Below, in pieces: positions 34,401 through 46,700 of a stretch of DNA of 64,000 nt; the first letter of the stretch is position 1, and the number at the start of each line of letters is the position of its first letter. The stretch is from Eutreptiella sp. 'Long Island Sound 2002' (Eukaryota; Euglenozoa; Euglenophyceae; Eutreptiales; Eutreptiaceae). The position numbers and the translations under genes are program-made. The notes under the pieces are model-generated. The model did not search any database. It was not told the DNA's origin and saw only the letters and a list, made by a program, of their open reading frames with translations. The DNA lies in contig OZ038378.1 of NCBI GenBank assembly GCA_964036045.1, positions 167,507,475 through 167,571,474 on the forward strand, given 5' to 3'.

Positions 34401-34720
34401 TCGTTCAACACCTTCATTCAAAAAAGCATTCAAAAAAAAATGAGGACACTATGGATCCTTGCGGGGGTAGGAACTCAACATCAGTGCAAGGTCATGTCAG
34501 TTATATCTATAGTGGCAGAAAATACGCTGAAAGATGAGGTCCTTTTTTCTATCCCTCCTCACGGATTGCGCAGCCTATTGGTGAGCCTGGCATAGCTGCC
34601 GGAGCTCATCCACCCCCCAGCCCTCCAACTCTGCAATCATGAGCATGTGTTAAGGAGAAAAATGGTTTTCACTGCACAAACAAAGCTTGCCGGAAGAAGA
34701 TGAATGCAGACAGGCTTCAC
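31447..34720. other. No gene recognised; palindrome-rich and repeat-rich
   Basis: Contains the 16-bp perfect palindrome GCATGCTGCAGCATGC (32857-32872) and a related one at 32908-32926. It also has repeated AATTGCRGAAA words (32220-32260), a run of AATGGACGC words (32995-33085), TCGGCGAA words (33168-33200) and a roughly 90-bp direct repeat (about 34347 and 34433). A possible exon end at 32143 (ACATTGCAG before GTGAGG) has no supported reading frame. Confidence 0.35.
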
Positions 34721-34724
34721 ATTC

Positions 34725-35192
34725 CTATCTGATTGTGTGCTCGGTGGGTGTGCAGCAGACCCTGTGGCTCTGATCTGCAACCAAAGCTGTCCTGCAGTAG
34801 TCAATCTGATGGGACCCTTTGGCAGGCCCTGTGGCAGCAGTAGAAGACTCTGCAACAGACGCTGAAGGCTCAACAACCCCAGATCCCACTGACTCTGTGG
34901 TCAAAGACGTGGCTGCACCAGACACAACTAAAGGACCGAAAGGCACCTGCAGCCCAGAATCCACTGATTGGGGGGCTGACGATGAGATGGTGGAAGAATG
35001 GCGGCTGAAGAAAGCACTGGGGCGTGCAGAGCGAACACACAAGTCAAAAACTGCCCCCTGACCAGCATCAGGGTACTTGCCCCGCAGAAAAATTTGATCA
35101 TCGGGGGACAATGAATCCCAACCGAAGATCAGCTGAACCAATGTTCGATTTGCTCGGGTGCCCCGGGTGCCCCAGGTGCCACACGAGCACAC
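34725..35192 (-). other. ORF of unknown function, coding strand uncertain
   Basis: The 155-codon minus-strand frame has a Ser/Thr-rich middle and an ordinary N-terminal part (LIFGWDSLSPDDQIFLRGKYP). A plus-strand frame (34819-35061) over the same DNA also looks protein-like (DWGADDEMVEEWRLKKALG). Neither matches a family I know. Confidence 0.2.
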
Positions 35193-35375
35193 TAATATAC
35201 CGCCCCGTGACCTTCCCTGCCCACGGGTTCACAGCTTTGCTGCCCGGCACCTTGGGACCTTGCCTCCTCATTAGGCGGCCTGCACGTCATCTTAGCCTTG
35301 GGTTGCATAGCAACTCTTGCAGGAGCGGGGGAGGAAGGACACCAGCAGGGGTCAGCGGGGTCAGCTCACGCACAC

Positions 35376-35378
<3 letters not shown>

Positions 35379-35416
<38 letters not shown>
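35379..35416 (+). repeat. (TG)n microsatellite
   Basis: About 19 TG dinucleotides, just before a TGTACTATTTGTGAGGT word that recurs at 36953. Confidence 0.95.
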
Positions 35417-35418
<2 letters not shown>

Positions 35419-35619
35419 CTGTACTATTTGTGAGGTTGATGGCTTTTAATGTCCTGGCCGCTCTTGCGACGGGAGGGTTAGGGGTTAGCGGGTTAGAGCC
35501 TGCCTGAAGCCTGCCCTATCCCACCCCCGGCCCCCCGGTATGTCGCGGCGCGGCGGAAGGACGCCGTCCTGAGGCTATGTGCCCTCCTCGGAGGCCCTCC
35601 TGTGGCCCTGACCTGGGCC

Positions 35620-37096
35620 CTGTGTGCCGCCCCGGGGCGACGCCGCCGTCCGCTGCCCTGCTGAGCCTCCCCCCTCCCCCCTGATCATGGGGGCTGGCAC
35701 GACCGCCGACCCTCCGGAGGGCAAGACGCCCGCTTGTTGCTGCAGCTGCAGCCCCCCCCTCTGGACCGGCAGACACCGTTGTCCCCCCCCCAACACCCTG
35801 GGATGCCCTTCGTGGTGGCGGCTGCAGCAATGCCGCACCCCCCTGTGCCCTTTGCATGACTTGCACGCTGGGGCCCTGTGCTCATCGCACAAGGTCTGCA
35901 TGGGGCGCCGCGGCTGCCCCACCCTTTTGCCCCCCGCCCGCTGCGCCCTCTTCTGTGGGGGGGAGGGGGGAAGGGACTCTGCCCGCTGTCCTGTGACTGC
36001 CCCTGGGGGGGGTTCCTGCTCCGCCCGTGTAGCGGATGTCGCCGCCGCCGCCCCCCCGGAGCCGTCCCCTGGGGGATGGCAGTCAATCGACATCTCCTGT
36101 CCCCCCCCTGAGGGGTCCCCCACCGCCGCCTCCGCTCCCGGCGCGCCGCCCCCCGAAAGACTAGGGTGGGGTTCGACCGAAGCCCCCTGATCCTGCACCC
36201 CCCCTCGGGGGGGGTTCGCGGCCCCCGGGGGGGGGTCGGCGCCCTCCCCTTTGGCGGATGACCCCGCCCGTGCCGCCGTCAGCCGGCGTGAGATGTCCCC
36301 GAAAATGTCCGCCAGCCCCCGGGAGGGGAGGGAGGGGGGGTGGGGACGCGGCTGAACCCCCCCCACCCGTGCGTGTCCGCCCGGGCGTCCGGCTGGCGCG
36401 CGTGGCGCTTGGACTCCGCGTGCCCCCCCGTGCCCGGTGGCTCCCGCTGGGAGGGGCGGGGAGAGCGGGAAGGGCCTCCTGAGCTCTCCCTGCTGGTTTA
36501 ACATACCGGAGCCGCTTAAGCTGTGTGCCCCCCCCCTGGAGACGCTTGGGGGGGGGGGCGGGAACTCCTCCTGGCGTCGCGCGTGCTCGTGCTCCGGGCG
36601 TGCTCGTCGCGTCTCGCGCTCTGGCGAGGATGATTGCGGGCGGGGTCGTTTGCGCGCGCTGGGCGAGCCCCGTGCGGCCTGGGACGCCGCCACGGGGCCG
36701 GCCCCGGCCGGCCGCGCGGGCTGCAGCCACGCCCGCAGTGCTCGCGCCGCCACGCGTGCTTGTGCCGCGTCCATGCGGTGCCCTTCGTGCGCCCGCTGGC
36801 AGCAGTGCTCGGCGCCCCGCTGCACGCAGGCGGCACAGGGCGGGGCCCGGTGTCGCGCACACAAGGCCACCTGCGGCGGCGGTGCTACGCGGTCCGCGTC
36901 CCCGCCTCCGGCCCCGCGCCGGTCGCGCTGCACCCGCCGGCGCGGCAAGCGTTGTACTATTTGTGAGGTAGACCCTTGTGCAGCATGGAGGCAGCCGCCC
37001 CATTTGGCTCAGAGTGCTGATGCCTCTTTGCGGCGGCGGTTCTGCCCCTTCTGCGGAATCAGAACCTCTGATGTGTGCTGGTTATGTAACCGCTGA
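35620..37096 (+). CDS. Cys/His-rich duplicated module, possible zinc-binding protein
   Basis: The region is very GC-rich and open on several frames of both strands. On the plus strand two copies of a module are visible: CPSWWRLQQCRTPLC...GALCSSHKVC at about 35800-35900, and CPSCARWQQCSAPRC...GARCRAHKATC at about 36775-36885. The 36437-37096 frame continues to CTICEVD and ends in a zinc-ribbon-like CPFCG...CWLCNR at the stop (37094), with AATAAA at 37435. The C-x4-C-x9-C-x2-H part resembles short zinc repeats found in some protist proteins. On the minus strand the same DNA gives LC-x2-HRAP-x-C-x2-C...HCC...HEGH twice. Third-position differences at conserved residues slightly favour the plus strand. 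Exon structure is unresolved. Confidence 0.35.
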
Positions 37097-37121
37097 CTTT
37101 GATCTTCCGTGCCGCGGCATC

Positions 37122-37176
<55 letters not shown>
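37122..37176 (+). repeat. (TG)n microsatellite
   Basis: About 27 TG dinucleotides after the stop of the Cys/His-rich frame. Confidence 0.95.
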
Positions 37177-37177
<1 letters not shown>

Positions 37178-37486
37178 GCATTGGGGGGAAAAAATATTAA
37201 AGAGGGAGGCCCGCATGGGTCCAGGGCCCCCAGCGGCCACCTGAGGCGCCAGCTTGGAAGACAAGTGCAGTCCTGACGGCCTGAGACCCTGGGGGAATGT
37301 TTGCCCGGCGCGCGCCCGGCGCGCTACTTTTGTATTAACTATCCCGACTTCAGCCCCAGATTTACCCTCCCATGGAGAAGCCCCCCAAGTAGACCACATT
37401 GCACTGCACACCTTCCCTACAAAGCACGTTGCAAAATAAAGCAATATCTGTGACTTCAACCACTCCAAATGTCATTTGTGTTGCAC

Positions 37487-37972
37487 TTAACAAACAACAT
37501 TGGTCCCACAAGTGTGGGTGTCAATACATTCATTACAATAATGCTCCTTACACTCATCACAAACTGCGACGGCGGAGCGCCTTTGGCAACACAAAACACA
37601 CACTTCCGCCTCATCCTCTGCCTCATCTTGCGTGGCGGCCGAGTTGCTTTCGTCAGTCCAAACCTGAGGCGGGACATGCTCCCATGGTCCGTAGGGGGGG
37701 CCACGGAGAGGGCTGCCACCAGTCGCATCACCGGGGACGTCGGCGGCTGGTGGACTTGAGGGGGTTGGTGGGGGTGAGTCCCAACTCGGGATACCGAAGG
37801 AGAGGGCGTCGATGGGGCAATGATGGTTGATGACGCGCACCCCATCTTGCAGGTACTCCAACTCCACGTACCCTTCGTCCGTATGGCCAGCTACCTTCGC
37901 AGGTACGCGAAGCCCAGTCGACCGAGTGTAAAAGACGTTGTCCCCAATCTTCAAGTCCATATCGAAAAGCAA
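37487..37972 (-). CDS. Small protein with Tudor-like domain and B-box-like zinc finger
   Basis: An intact 161-codon ORF. Residues about 5-58 (DLKIGDNVFYTRSTGLRVPA... ELEYLQDGV...) look like a small beta-barrel of the Tudor/Agenet/chromo type: short strands, an initial GD, and a VPAKV turn. A Pro/Ser/Gly-rich linker and an acidic stretch follow. Residues about 125-155 form CVLC...AVCDECKEHYCNEC...H, a B-box-like zinc finger (C-x2-C-x8-C-x2-C-x4-C-x2-C). Either ATG at 37972 or 37960 could start it. A chromatin- or ubiquitin-related reader role is possible but not shown. It could also be a mobile-element accessory ORF. It lies convergent to the Cys-rich plus-strand frame. Confidence 0.6.
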   Translation of the reverse strand: MLFDMDLKIGDNVFYTRSTGLRVPAKVAGHTDEGYVELEYLQDGVRVINHHCPIDALSFGIPSWDSPPPTPSSPPAADVPGDATGGSPLRGPPYGPWEHVPPQVWTDESNSAATQDEAEDEAEVCVLCCQRRSAVAVCDECKEHYCNECIDTHTCGTNVVC

Positions 37973-38871
37973 AAGAGGTCTGAGGACGCGAACAGCAAAA
38001 ATTGATCTCCCGCAGCAGACACGCTGAATGTATCACCATTCTCGGGGGTCCCCAACAAAGGGAACAACATCGGAAGTCAAAACCTACGCCGGGGGTCACC
38101 ATGATGCACCACGCAACGAAGCGTGGATTCAAAGATTGTCCTAAGTGCGCCCCCTTAGCGCACCCCCTAAAAGGTCACCGGTGGGGCACGGGTCCAAAAA
38201 GATGCCCGGCGCGCTAACGTTCCCCCCCTTTCTCTGGTGCCTGCTCAGGTCGCGACAGGGAGCCTCGCCTGAGCCAGAACCTCACTTGTGTCTGTTGCAT
38301 TGTCTGGGAGGACATTATCCAAATTGCTCGGGCGCGAGCGCAGAGGGTTTTTCTGCCACTTGTCTTGCTTTTTTTCCCCCCCGGGGGGGGGGGGGTTCAG
38401 GCCACGGCCACGGCTCACCAGATGGCACTCCAGAACTCTCTCGGAATCGAGGATCAGGGCCGATGCTACGACTGTCCCACAAGGCGATGTTTGTCTGCTA
38501 AGCTTCTTGCTTTGCACGACATGCCTGTGCCAGGGGCGTCGGGACTCGATGGGGGGGGGGGGGGGCGGATTACACACCGCCACACCGCGCGACGGAAAGA
38601 GAGAAAACAAGTTAAGCCGATGTACCAGCACAGAGCAGCTTTTCGTAGGCACGCAAAGCGCCAATGACTGCAAGACATTTAGCGTAGGAAGACTCCTCTG
38701 GAAGACTGGCGGCGTTTCCCAGGGCCATGCGGCGCGAGCCTCTGGAACCAGACTTCACTCGGAGGCACATGAGTGACATCGGTTTAGTTTGTGTTGTTGT
38801 CCGGTGGTGCCTGAGAAGTAGCCCAATGTCTTCCCCAATGTCTTCCGGGGAGGTTCCCAAAGTGGCGTCAC

Positions 38872-39444
38872 GTTGTACAAGGGGGTGTGGACTGCAGACA
38901 CCTGGTCCTTCAATCGGATGGCCTCCCCTTCCTGCCGGATCTTGTACTTCGGGAGGATCCGGAAGCAGCGGTCCGCGACGTTCGTGTGTTCCTTCTTCAC
39001 GAACTCCACCATGCAGCAGTTGGGGGCGACCTCCGAGGGCAGGTTGGGGCACACGTGGAGGTGGGAGCTGGTGGGCACGTGCTGCAGCAGCACCAGGTCC
39101 CCGTAGCGCACGTACTGGGCGGCCTCCTTCCCGGACCGTGGGGAGAACTGCGCCAGGCTGGGCTGCCGCTGCATGGCATGCTGCGGGTACCGGATGCTGT
39201 CGAGCTTGGAGGACAGCTGGGAGGTCCCGGTGCTCCAGATGTTCACGGGGAGCATGGACCACACGCACCGCTCGAAGCTGTGTGGGAACTCCCCGTCCAC
39301 AGCGGCCTCCATCTCGACGTTGCTGGAGGAGGTGCCGGTGTTGCGGGAGCAGAGGTAGCCATTGGTCCCGACCCCCAAAATGGTGATCCTGCAATTGAAT
39401 TGCAGGTACCCATCGGTGTCTCCATCACCTGCTCCGTAATCCAT
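38872..39444 (-). CDS. N-terminal beta-trefoil exon of an IP3-receptor/ryanodine-receptor-like channel
   Basis: The frame shows the order expected for the suppressor domain (Ins145_P3_rec) of intracellular Ca2+ channels. It has ITILGVGTNGYL near the start, then FERCVWSMLPVN, then YGDLVLLQHVPTSSHLHVC, then DRCFRILPKYKIRQEGEAI and a KDQV strand. These line up with the corresponding IP3R strands (YGNVIQLLH..., then WFYIQPFYKLR..., then IGDKV). An ATG at 39444 opens the frame. Alternatively an acceptor AG at 39389 would make it an internal exon. A donor GTGACG at 38871 in phase 0 keeps 191 codons; without splicing the frame stops at 38755. I find no IP3-binding core, RIH or pore segments further along the strand in this window, so it is a lone exon, a truncated gene, or a gene with distant exons. 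Confidence 0.6.
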
Positions 39445-39751
39445 TTATGACCAGCACCGAGGATCCGGCATTGTCTGCAGCGAACAGAACGAGCATGAGG
39501 CGGCAACGGTCACCACCAGGCAATACGCCAGTGTTCAGCAGGGACCAGGGTCCACCACAAGTCAGCCCGGCATTCAGCCAATGGCATACCAAACACCAAA
39601 ATGGAAACGGCAGTCCTTTGCAAATCTTCCACACAAACTGCGCAGTTCAAATCAAAAACCCTGACTCCTCAACGCACCACAACATTTTGGTACCGAATCA
39701 AAATCAGGCCTCAAATCATGATGGGCCGCACACCGACTGCACCTTAGATAT

Positions 39752-39825
39752 GGCCATAAGGGCAGCGGCAGTCGCTACCCTCCGGCACGGCCACAAGGGC
39801 AGCGGCAGTCGCTACCCTCCGGCAC
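39752..39825 (+). repeat. 37-bp tandem duplication
   Basis: Two 37-bp copies (GGCCAYAAGGGCAGCGGCAG... CCGGCAC) sit head to tail with one difference. Confidence 0.9.
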
Positions 39826-42800
39826 ACTACAGTTCGGCACACCCAAGCAGAATCACAGCAGCACAGGTAAGGCGCCCATACGAACAATCTACCGTACCTT
39901 GGCCATAGAACAGTGGAAAGTTCAGCGATAGGTCCCCACCGACAGACCTACGCCCTCAATCATCAAGTATCACGCGGCCTATCTGCCGTACCTTGGACAG
40001 GAGCAGCAGTCTCCTTTGCTGTGCATCGCCAAGTGCCAAGGGTATGTGTGCGGCAAACGATCAGACAGCCACCCATGGCATGCTGGACTCCTCCTTGGGC
40101 CCAGGAGCAGAGGACATTGCAAAGTGTCAGCCGCGTGAGCAATGAGTACCGTCGTATGAATACCGTATTTTGTCCTACGGATGCTGCGGCAATGGGGGAT
40201 TCAAGGTGCACACAAAATGACAAACCAACGCATTGGCAAGGGATCTCTTTTGCCTCTTCGGGGGCGCTCAACTGGCCAAAACATCTCTTAGCGCCAGAGG
40301 AACGGGGGATTACCAGCCAGCCTCGAGAGAAAACCCATTGCCCCGTAACATAACGGTCATCGCTGAGCAGAACATGGTGGAGAGCAGGGACAGCTGGAAG
40401 CAAATGCACCGTCCTAAAGGGAATTCCTTGACGAAGGAGTCTCAAGACCAACACCCGTCTCTCCTTGGGCTTGAACTCATTCCACTGCACTCCGCGCCCA
40501 GTTCTGAATTCTACGGTGAGGATGCATTCCCAACCCCGATGACACCAAAGCCAAAATTTGTAAGACGGTACAGTACATAAAGCGCAGCCGATCACAGCAC
40601 AGCACAGCACAGCACAGCACAGCACAGCACAGCACAGCACAGCACAGCACAACATTGGCCTCGCCAAATGGCGCTTTTGCCAACACCACTTGTTTCACAA
40701 AATTGTGCTTTTATGGCTGTGGTACATGTTGCGGTGTAGGACGAAATTTGAGGCATGCAGGACGGATTTTAAGGCATTGAAGACGGACATTGAAGCATGT
40801 AAGGCAAGTGCAATGACCGTTGTCAGTATCTGCCACCTCCCCTGTCCTTCTTTCTGCAGTACGGACGTTCAAATGTTCATGCTGGTGAAATGGTTTTCAC
40901 CTGCCCTCCAACGCTCGCTTGTAGCAGCCACCGGTTATGGGCCCTGGTCCTCAGCCTAACACTGTGCAGATTAAGTCCAATGACAGTGTGCTGCAACACC
41001 CTGCAGCCTTGATTGAACGACTTTCACGTCCTATCCCCACCATACCTGATTCCCTAGAGTGCCTGTGTCCGCTCAGTCCCCGCCCCCGTCCCTGTCCCCA
41101 CTCCCACCCTGATGGGTCCGTTGAGCATTCACCACAACAATCCAATTTCCGTTCTACCCCCCAATTTGTGCGCCCCATGATCCTCAAGCAAACTCATCAC
41201 CAATTTCTATGGACCAAAAGCCTCATTGCCAACAAATAGTGGTTCACCGCATGACCCCCAAAACCACTGTCGTTGACCATGCCAAATGCCGGCGAAATCA
41301 GAACCAGCTGCGGGTTGAACGGCAGACAAACCAGGAACAAGTTCATGAAGACCCAGGCCGCAAGGTGCGTATCCTGGCGTACACAGACAAACACAACCTG
41401 ACGGAGGCGTCACGTGCCTGCACCGTGAAGATCCACACATCAATCACCGGATGGGAGAAGAAACGAAAAGGGAATGAAAACTTGACCAAACAAAATGCAA
41501 ATCTGCAGCGCAATGTTTCTTCATCCCCGTGTTTCTTTTCTTTTTCCTCTGGGCCGGCCCACACCCTTGCGTGGCCCTGACAAAGGTGCAATATCAGGAA
41601 TGTGTCAGTCCCCCAGGTGTGACACCGCGGGAGCAAACTTGCGAAAGGCAGAAATCAACAAAAAAAATTTGGTGCGGATGTTGAGAACCGGTGTACCCCA
41701 CGGGTTGGTGATGAGCTTGAGGGCGGAAAGGGGGTAGGACACCTGTGCCTCCCCCAACCCGAGAGCTTATTGCGCAGTGGGTGCGAGCTGCTCGGGATAA
41801 ACTTCCCAACGGAGCTTTGCTACGGCACGTTCCACTCTCCGATGTGTGGTGAAGCCCTCTCTGTTGAAACATGTGGAACACAGCCCCCAAATGCCGTTCT
41901 CAGGATGAATCAGACTCTTGCTTAGACCCTGGGGCTGATTCGGACTCGAATCGGAATTGGGATTCGGATTCCGGCTCCGGCTCCGGCTCCGGCTCGGATC
42001 CGGTTCCAATAGTGATTCTCGGTCAGACCCTGCTTTGTTTGAGCCCAGTGCTCATTCAGGTTCTGGGAGTCTGATGCAAATCATGCTGAAAACGTATGGT
42101 GTGTAGATATTGTTGGGCACAGATGGGGCTTGGCAAGTTGTAGTTTACATGCAACATCATGGATGGCAGTCTCCGAGCATTTCCGGGTACTCAAGCCCCA
42201 AGCCTCAGCCCAAGCCTAAGCGATCACCCAAGCATCGCCCAACGGGCAGCACAAGCAGGAATTCAGGATGGTGCGTCATAGAAGAAAGAGTTTGCTTTCA
42301 TAACAGGTCGAACGTCAGTCCATTCTGTGCACAGTTTTCTTACCCCCTGTGCTCACGGCACTTCGGACCTGAATCGCATCACGCATTCTATGCACATTTG
42401 CAGGCACATTGCAGGCCAATTTGCTGAAATTGTTTTGCTTCATGTTGCTTTTGTCAATGGGTCTGCCTGCAAGCAGGGTATTCGGTCATACACCTCTGGT
42501 GCAATGCGCCGGGACAGAAACATTGCTAGGCTGCAGAGGGTTCCACAGTCTTGTCCAACGAGCAACGTTCTGGCATGAGTAGCATCTTGCAGAAAGCCCT
42601 CAAAAAAAAAAAACATCATTTACAACAGCAATCATTTGTTCTAAGAACCTTGAATTTTTGATTCCAGGTTCTACTTGAAGCTGCAGTCAGGATCACCAGA
42701 ACTCGCTGTGGAAAGCTTCGGGCCAATTGCCTGCGTTTTGCCTTCAATGAACGCATAGTGCAGGCACAGTCGATCCCCATTCTTGTTCCTTTTCAATACA

Positions 42801-43523
42801 TTATGGACGAAGGCTCCAAAACAATTTCCTACTGCCCCTATGTCCAGGAAGATACTTGAAAGCACGTAAAGTACGCCATCCAACTGATGCCAAACAGAAG
42901 CAGCCTGGCAAAACCAAGCTAACAGTTGTGAGATCCACTCAGCGGTTCTCAATCAAGCTTTTGATACATTGACGAAGCAGATGGCCTCGACTTACTGATT
43001 GTGGCCTCCTTCATCAAGAGGTTCCTCAAAGATCTACAACACCAACGGCCCGAGCTGGAAGGGTGTTGGCCATCTGCCTTATAGAGTGCAAAGATAATTG
43101 CGGGCTTCATTTCAGTGACCAATCCCCCGTTTCGGCGAAGATGTTGCAACGTTTCGGCGAACGTTTCAGCGAACACTGTCTTTTTTACCAAAACCCCGGC
43201 CAATTGTGCACATTCAGGCCCAGGGGTGGTTTCTAGGCTCCGAAACACATTCTCCTTGGTTTTTATGCGTTCAGGGACATTTGCAAACCTCTTGCATGTG
43301 CCCCTTCTTATGCCTATCCCTGGCAACCAGTTTACGGTTTTTTGTTTCAGATGACCGGGAAACCCTCCGTATCGGCGAAATGCATCGGCGAAAATCAGAG
43401 AATGAACGATTCGGCAGACTGTCGGCGGTGTCGGCGAAACTCAGCCGCCGAAACGGGGGCTCACCTCAGGGTGCCACCGCTTCGCACCTGCCCCTCCAGC
43501 GGGTTGAGGACTATTCTTCCACG
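39826..43523. other. Intergenic or intronic sequence without recognised genes
   Basis: Contains (CACAG)n at 40593-40652, a GGCTCC/GGATTC hexamer tract at about 41930-42005, and repeated TCGGCGAA words at 43130-43440. The latter are also seen at about 33.17 kb. ORFs are short and undistinguished. Confidence 0.4.
40593..40652 (+). repeat. (CACAG)n pentanucleotide microsatellite
   Basis: Twelve perfect copies of CACAG/ACAGC. Confidence 0.97.
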
Positions 43524-43790
43524 TTAATTCTCATCTGAGTAGTAGCTTTCATCAGACTCTTCGCCGCTGTCAGTGCTGTCAGTGTCGTCGCCGTCCGCCA
43601 CACACTCCCACTTCTCGAGCGTGGCCTTGATGCTTTCATGCTTTTTACGAACCTCCGCATCCGTGGCCGCGTAGTCCATGACCTCGAGGCTCTGAATCGA
43701 GCCCCCGTTCATCGCACCGGACTCCAGTTCCAATCCCCCAAACACGTAGAGCGCCTTCTCTTTGGGCAGACTGTACGCTCCATCAATTTC
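43524..43790 (-). CDS. Giant gene, last exon (LamG end, acidic tail)
   Basis: 88 codons and a TAA. EIDGAYSLPKEKALYVFGG...GGSIQSLEVMDYAATDAEV completes the LamG-like domain, followed by an acidic Ser/Asp tail ending YYSDEN. Acceptor AAACAG, phase 0. Confidence 0.7.
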   Translation of the reverse strand, partial: EIDGAYSLPKEKALYVFGGLELESGAMNGGSIQSLEVMDYAATDAEVRKKHESIKATLEKWECVADGDDTDSTDSGEESDESYYSDEN

Positions 43791-46700
43791 CTGTTTGATG
43801 ATACAGGGCACGTCAGGACACGACGCTGCAGCGCAGTGCAGTGGGCAGGCATTGCGGGGCACGGCAGGTACGGCAATGCATGGAAGGGCAGTGCAGTGCA
43901 GTGCAGTGCAGCGCGGTGGAGGGCAGCGCAGTGCAGCGCAGTCGGGGCACGATGCGGCGAGGCAGGACAACACCCTCCCAAACAACAAACAAACGCATGT
44001 GCCAGCGAAAACGTCCGAATTGAGGCTCACGATCGCCCGTATGCACACGAACACACAGACACAAAGACACACAGACACACAGACACACAAACACACAGAC
44101 ACACAGACACACAGACACACAGACACACAAACACACAGACACACAGACACACAGACACACAGACACACAGACACAAACACCATGATGTCTCACTGCAGCG
44201 TTCGAAGAAAAGTGTTGCACTAAAAAGACTGCATTGTGGAGACCGGACCATGTGGGGTCCATGAAGGCCGGACAGGCCCTGTCCTACCGTGCCCTGCCGT
44301 GTCCTGCACTGCACTGCGATGCCCTGCCCCGCATGTCCTGCATGGCCGGCACCAATTCGCATTTCGGGCAGGGGGGAGGGGGGGGCGGGCTCCCATGCCA
44401 TGGCAAACCCCCCCCCTCCCCCTTTCAGGCGCATGGCATGGGAAGGGTCCCGCCCCGACTCCAGAACTACAACATTGGTAACTGTGCCAACCCCCTTTCG
44501 CGCATATGCCCCTCTCCACCCCATCTACGCAGAAGCGAGCCAGATGCCCCTTCCTGGTGGCTGCCGGCTGCCTGCTGCACACACCATTCAAGTGTCCTGA
44601 GGCAATGTGAAGCTCGAATGCCTACCATTGAATCACGTACCAAGAAGTGGACCCCAAACCCCTTGATTCGTACCAGGAATATCCCTTGTGCCCTGAACCC
44701 ATTTTACAAACCACAGACAGCTGCCTAGAACGCAACCCCTTGTGCCACAAAGTCTGGAGAATGCTCAATAATGAAAATTTTTTGCAAATGACACATTGTA
44801 CCCTCCCATGCCATGGCACCCCCCCAGACACACTGAAGCTTGCCTGGCATGGGAGCCACCCCCCAGTAAATGCGAACAGGTGATGCCCCAGGGTCATTCC
44901 CTGTTTGCACGAAACCGTCTCGTCCAGCTCCTGCCCTACCCTGCATGTCTCCTCCGTTGCTGTGCCTTACCCCGCATCGCTCCGTCCTGTCCTGCCCTGC
45001 CCGCCCTCGGCCCCCGCGCCACCATTTTCTGGCACTGCCCTCTGAGTAACTCGCTGTGCCTTCAGGAGAAGACAGTTGGGCTGATATCAATGAGGGCGGT
45101 GAGGAACCCGTCGCTGCGTTAGTGCACTGCGTGCAGAACCATTGTGACGTTGCCGTTCTGTAGGGTTGCTATTTGAGGGCCCGTTCAAGTGCCAGACACA
45201 TGGAATGCGCAGGGCCTTGTGGATTGGAGGGCACCACAGAAAACGGAACAGAAAGTTACGCTATGTTTGAACCGGTACAGGGCAGGGTAGGGCTGCATAC
45301 GGTCCCACAGTGCAGGGCACTACGTGACAGGGCACAGCAGAGCAGTGCGCAAGCGTAGGGCAATATAGTGCAGTGTAGTGCAGTACTGCTGCACTGCGCG
45401 GGGTAAAACACGGCCGCACACCTGCAGCAATTCGCTGGTGTACCGTTTGCTCTGCACCCCATTCACATATGTAACCAAAGTGCTGTGCTCGCCAGCGTTC
45501 ACCACGATACTGATCAGCGTCCATTTGTCATCGAGACGGCAGGTACGATTCCCGCCACCGCCAAACCTGGCGTGCAGGAACACAGGGTGCGTGGACTACA
45601 ACACATGGACACGGGGCAGAAGGGGGCAGACCCATGATGGTCCCGCAGTCAGTGCAGTCATGGTTGTCTGCTTTTTATCATTCTTTTCTTTTCTTTCATT
45701 AAAGCCCAACGCAGTGTGATACACCACTTCCAGACCAAATAAGCCTGGCAAACAAACATGGGTCAACAACGGGTCACAGTATGTGCTTCTCCAGAGATGA
45801 TCTTGGACCGCCCTGGGTGTCCAGACAAATCCTTCTGGCCCATTGTGGGCCGATTTTAGCTAAGTGGTGCCCGCCAAAAGCCCTTGAATGCGGTAAATTG
45901 AGCCTTTTTCTACCAAAGAAAGGGGGTCACGAATGGCTCTAAAATTCCCCCCAAAAATCCCAAAAATGATCCAAAGCCGCTTGAAACACTCCAACGGATA
46001 CATTTGAGGCATTTGGGGCCCATTTCAATCCGTTTGGAGGCACAAAGACTTGTTGAAGCTCTTTTAGAACGAAGTGGGCAAGAGGTTTAGGGAGAGTAAC
46101 GGCAGGGGACTATGGAGCAGGGGGCAGGTGCTGGTAGGGAGAGGGGTGTAGATTCGAGAATTGTTAGCTACATCATATTATGCCAAAACCCTCTCCCGTT
46201 CAGGCAGGGCCACCCCATACAAACCATTCCATTCCTTCAGGCTAGACTGCGGTTGGACCATAATACACCGGCGGTTGGGGGTTGGGGGTAACTAACGGGT
46301 AATTAAGGATGGCTGGATGGCAATCGACGGGGGTCTAAGGATCAGGGCCACAGCTGGAGCCCGATGCTGATTGACTGCCGTTTTGGGGCTGTTGTGTGAC
46401 GGAACCGATGGTGTTTGACGTATGAAGGGGAGCCGCCGCTGGTACCACTATCAATGCCAAGAGTCGCCTCAGTCACCTTGGTCACCTCAGACGAGACGGG
46501 ACCCTGAGGGCTACAATGATCGCCGACCCCTCCTGTGCGCACGGGGGGGGGGGGAGGTTTGGCGCTAACAAGGCGCACGGGGGGGGGGGGGGGGGCGCTA
46601 ACGAGGCGCACGCCGAGCCCGATTTGCGCCTCGTATAACGAGGCGCGCAGTTTCAGCCAAACACTCGGGAAGGGACAGGCAAATGAAGCAGTTGGTGACA

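Noticed and set aside
35575-36948. 457-codon minus-strand ORF over the Cys/His region
   Set aside because: Extreme GC content makes both strands open. Plus-strand zinc-ribbon ending and a nearby AATAAA are slightly better supported. Kept only as a finding.
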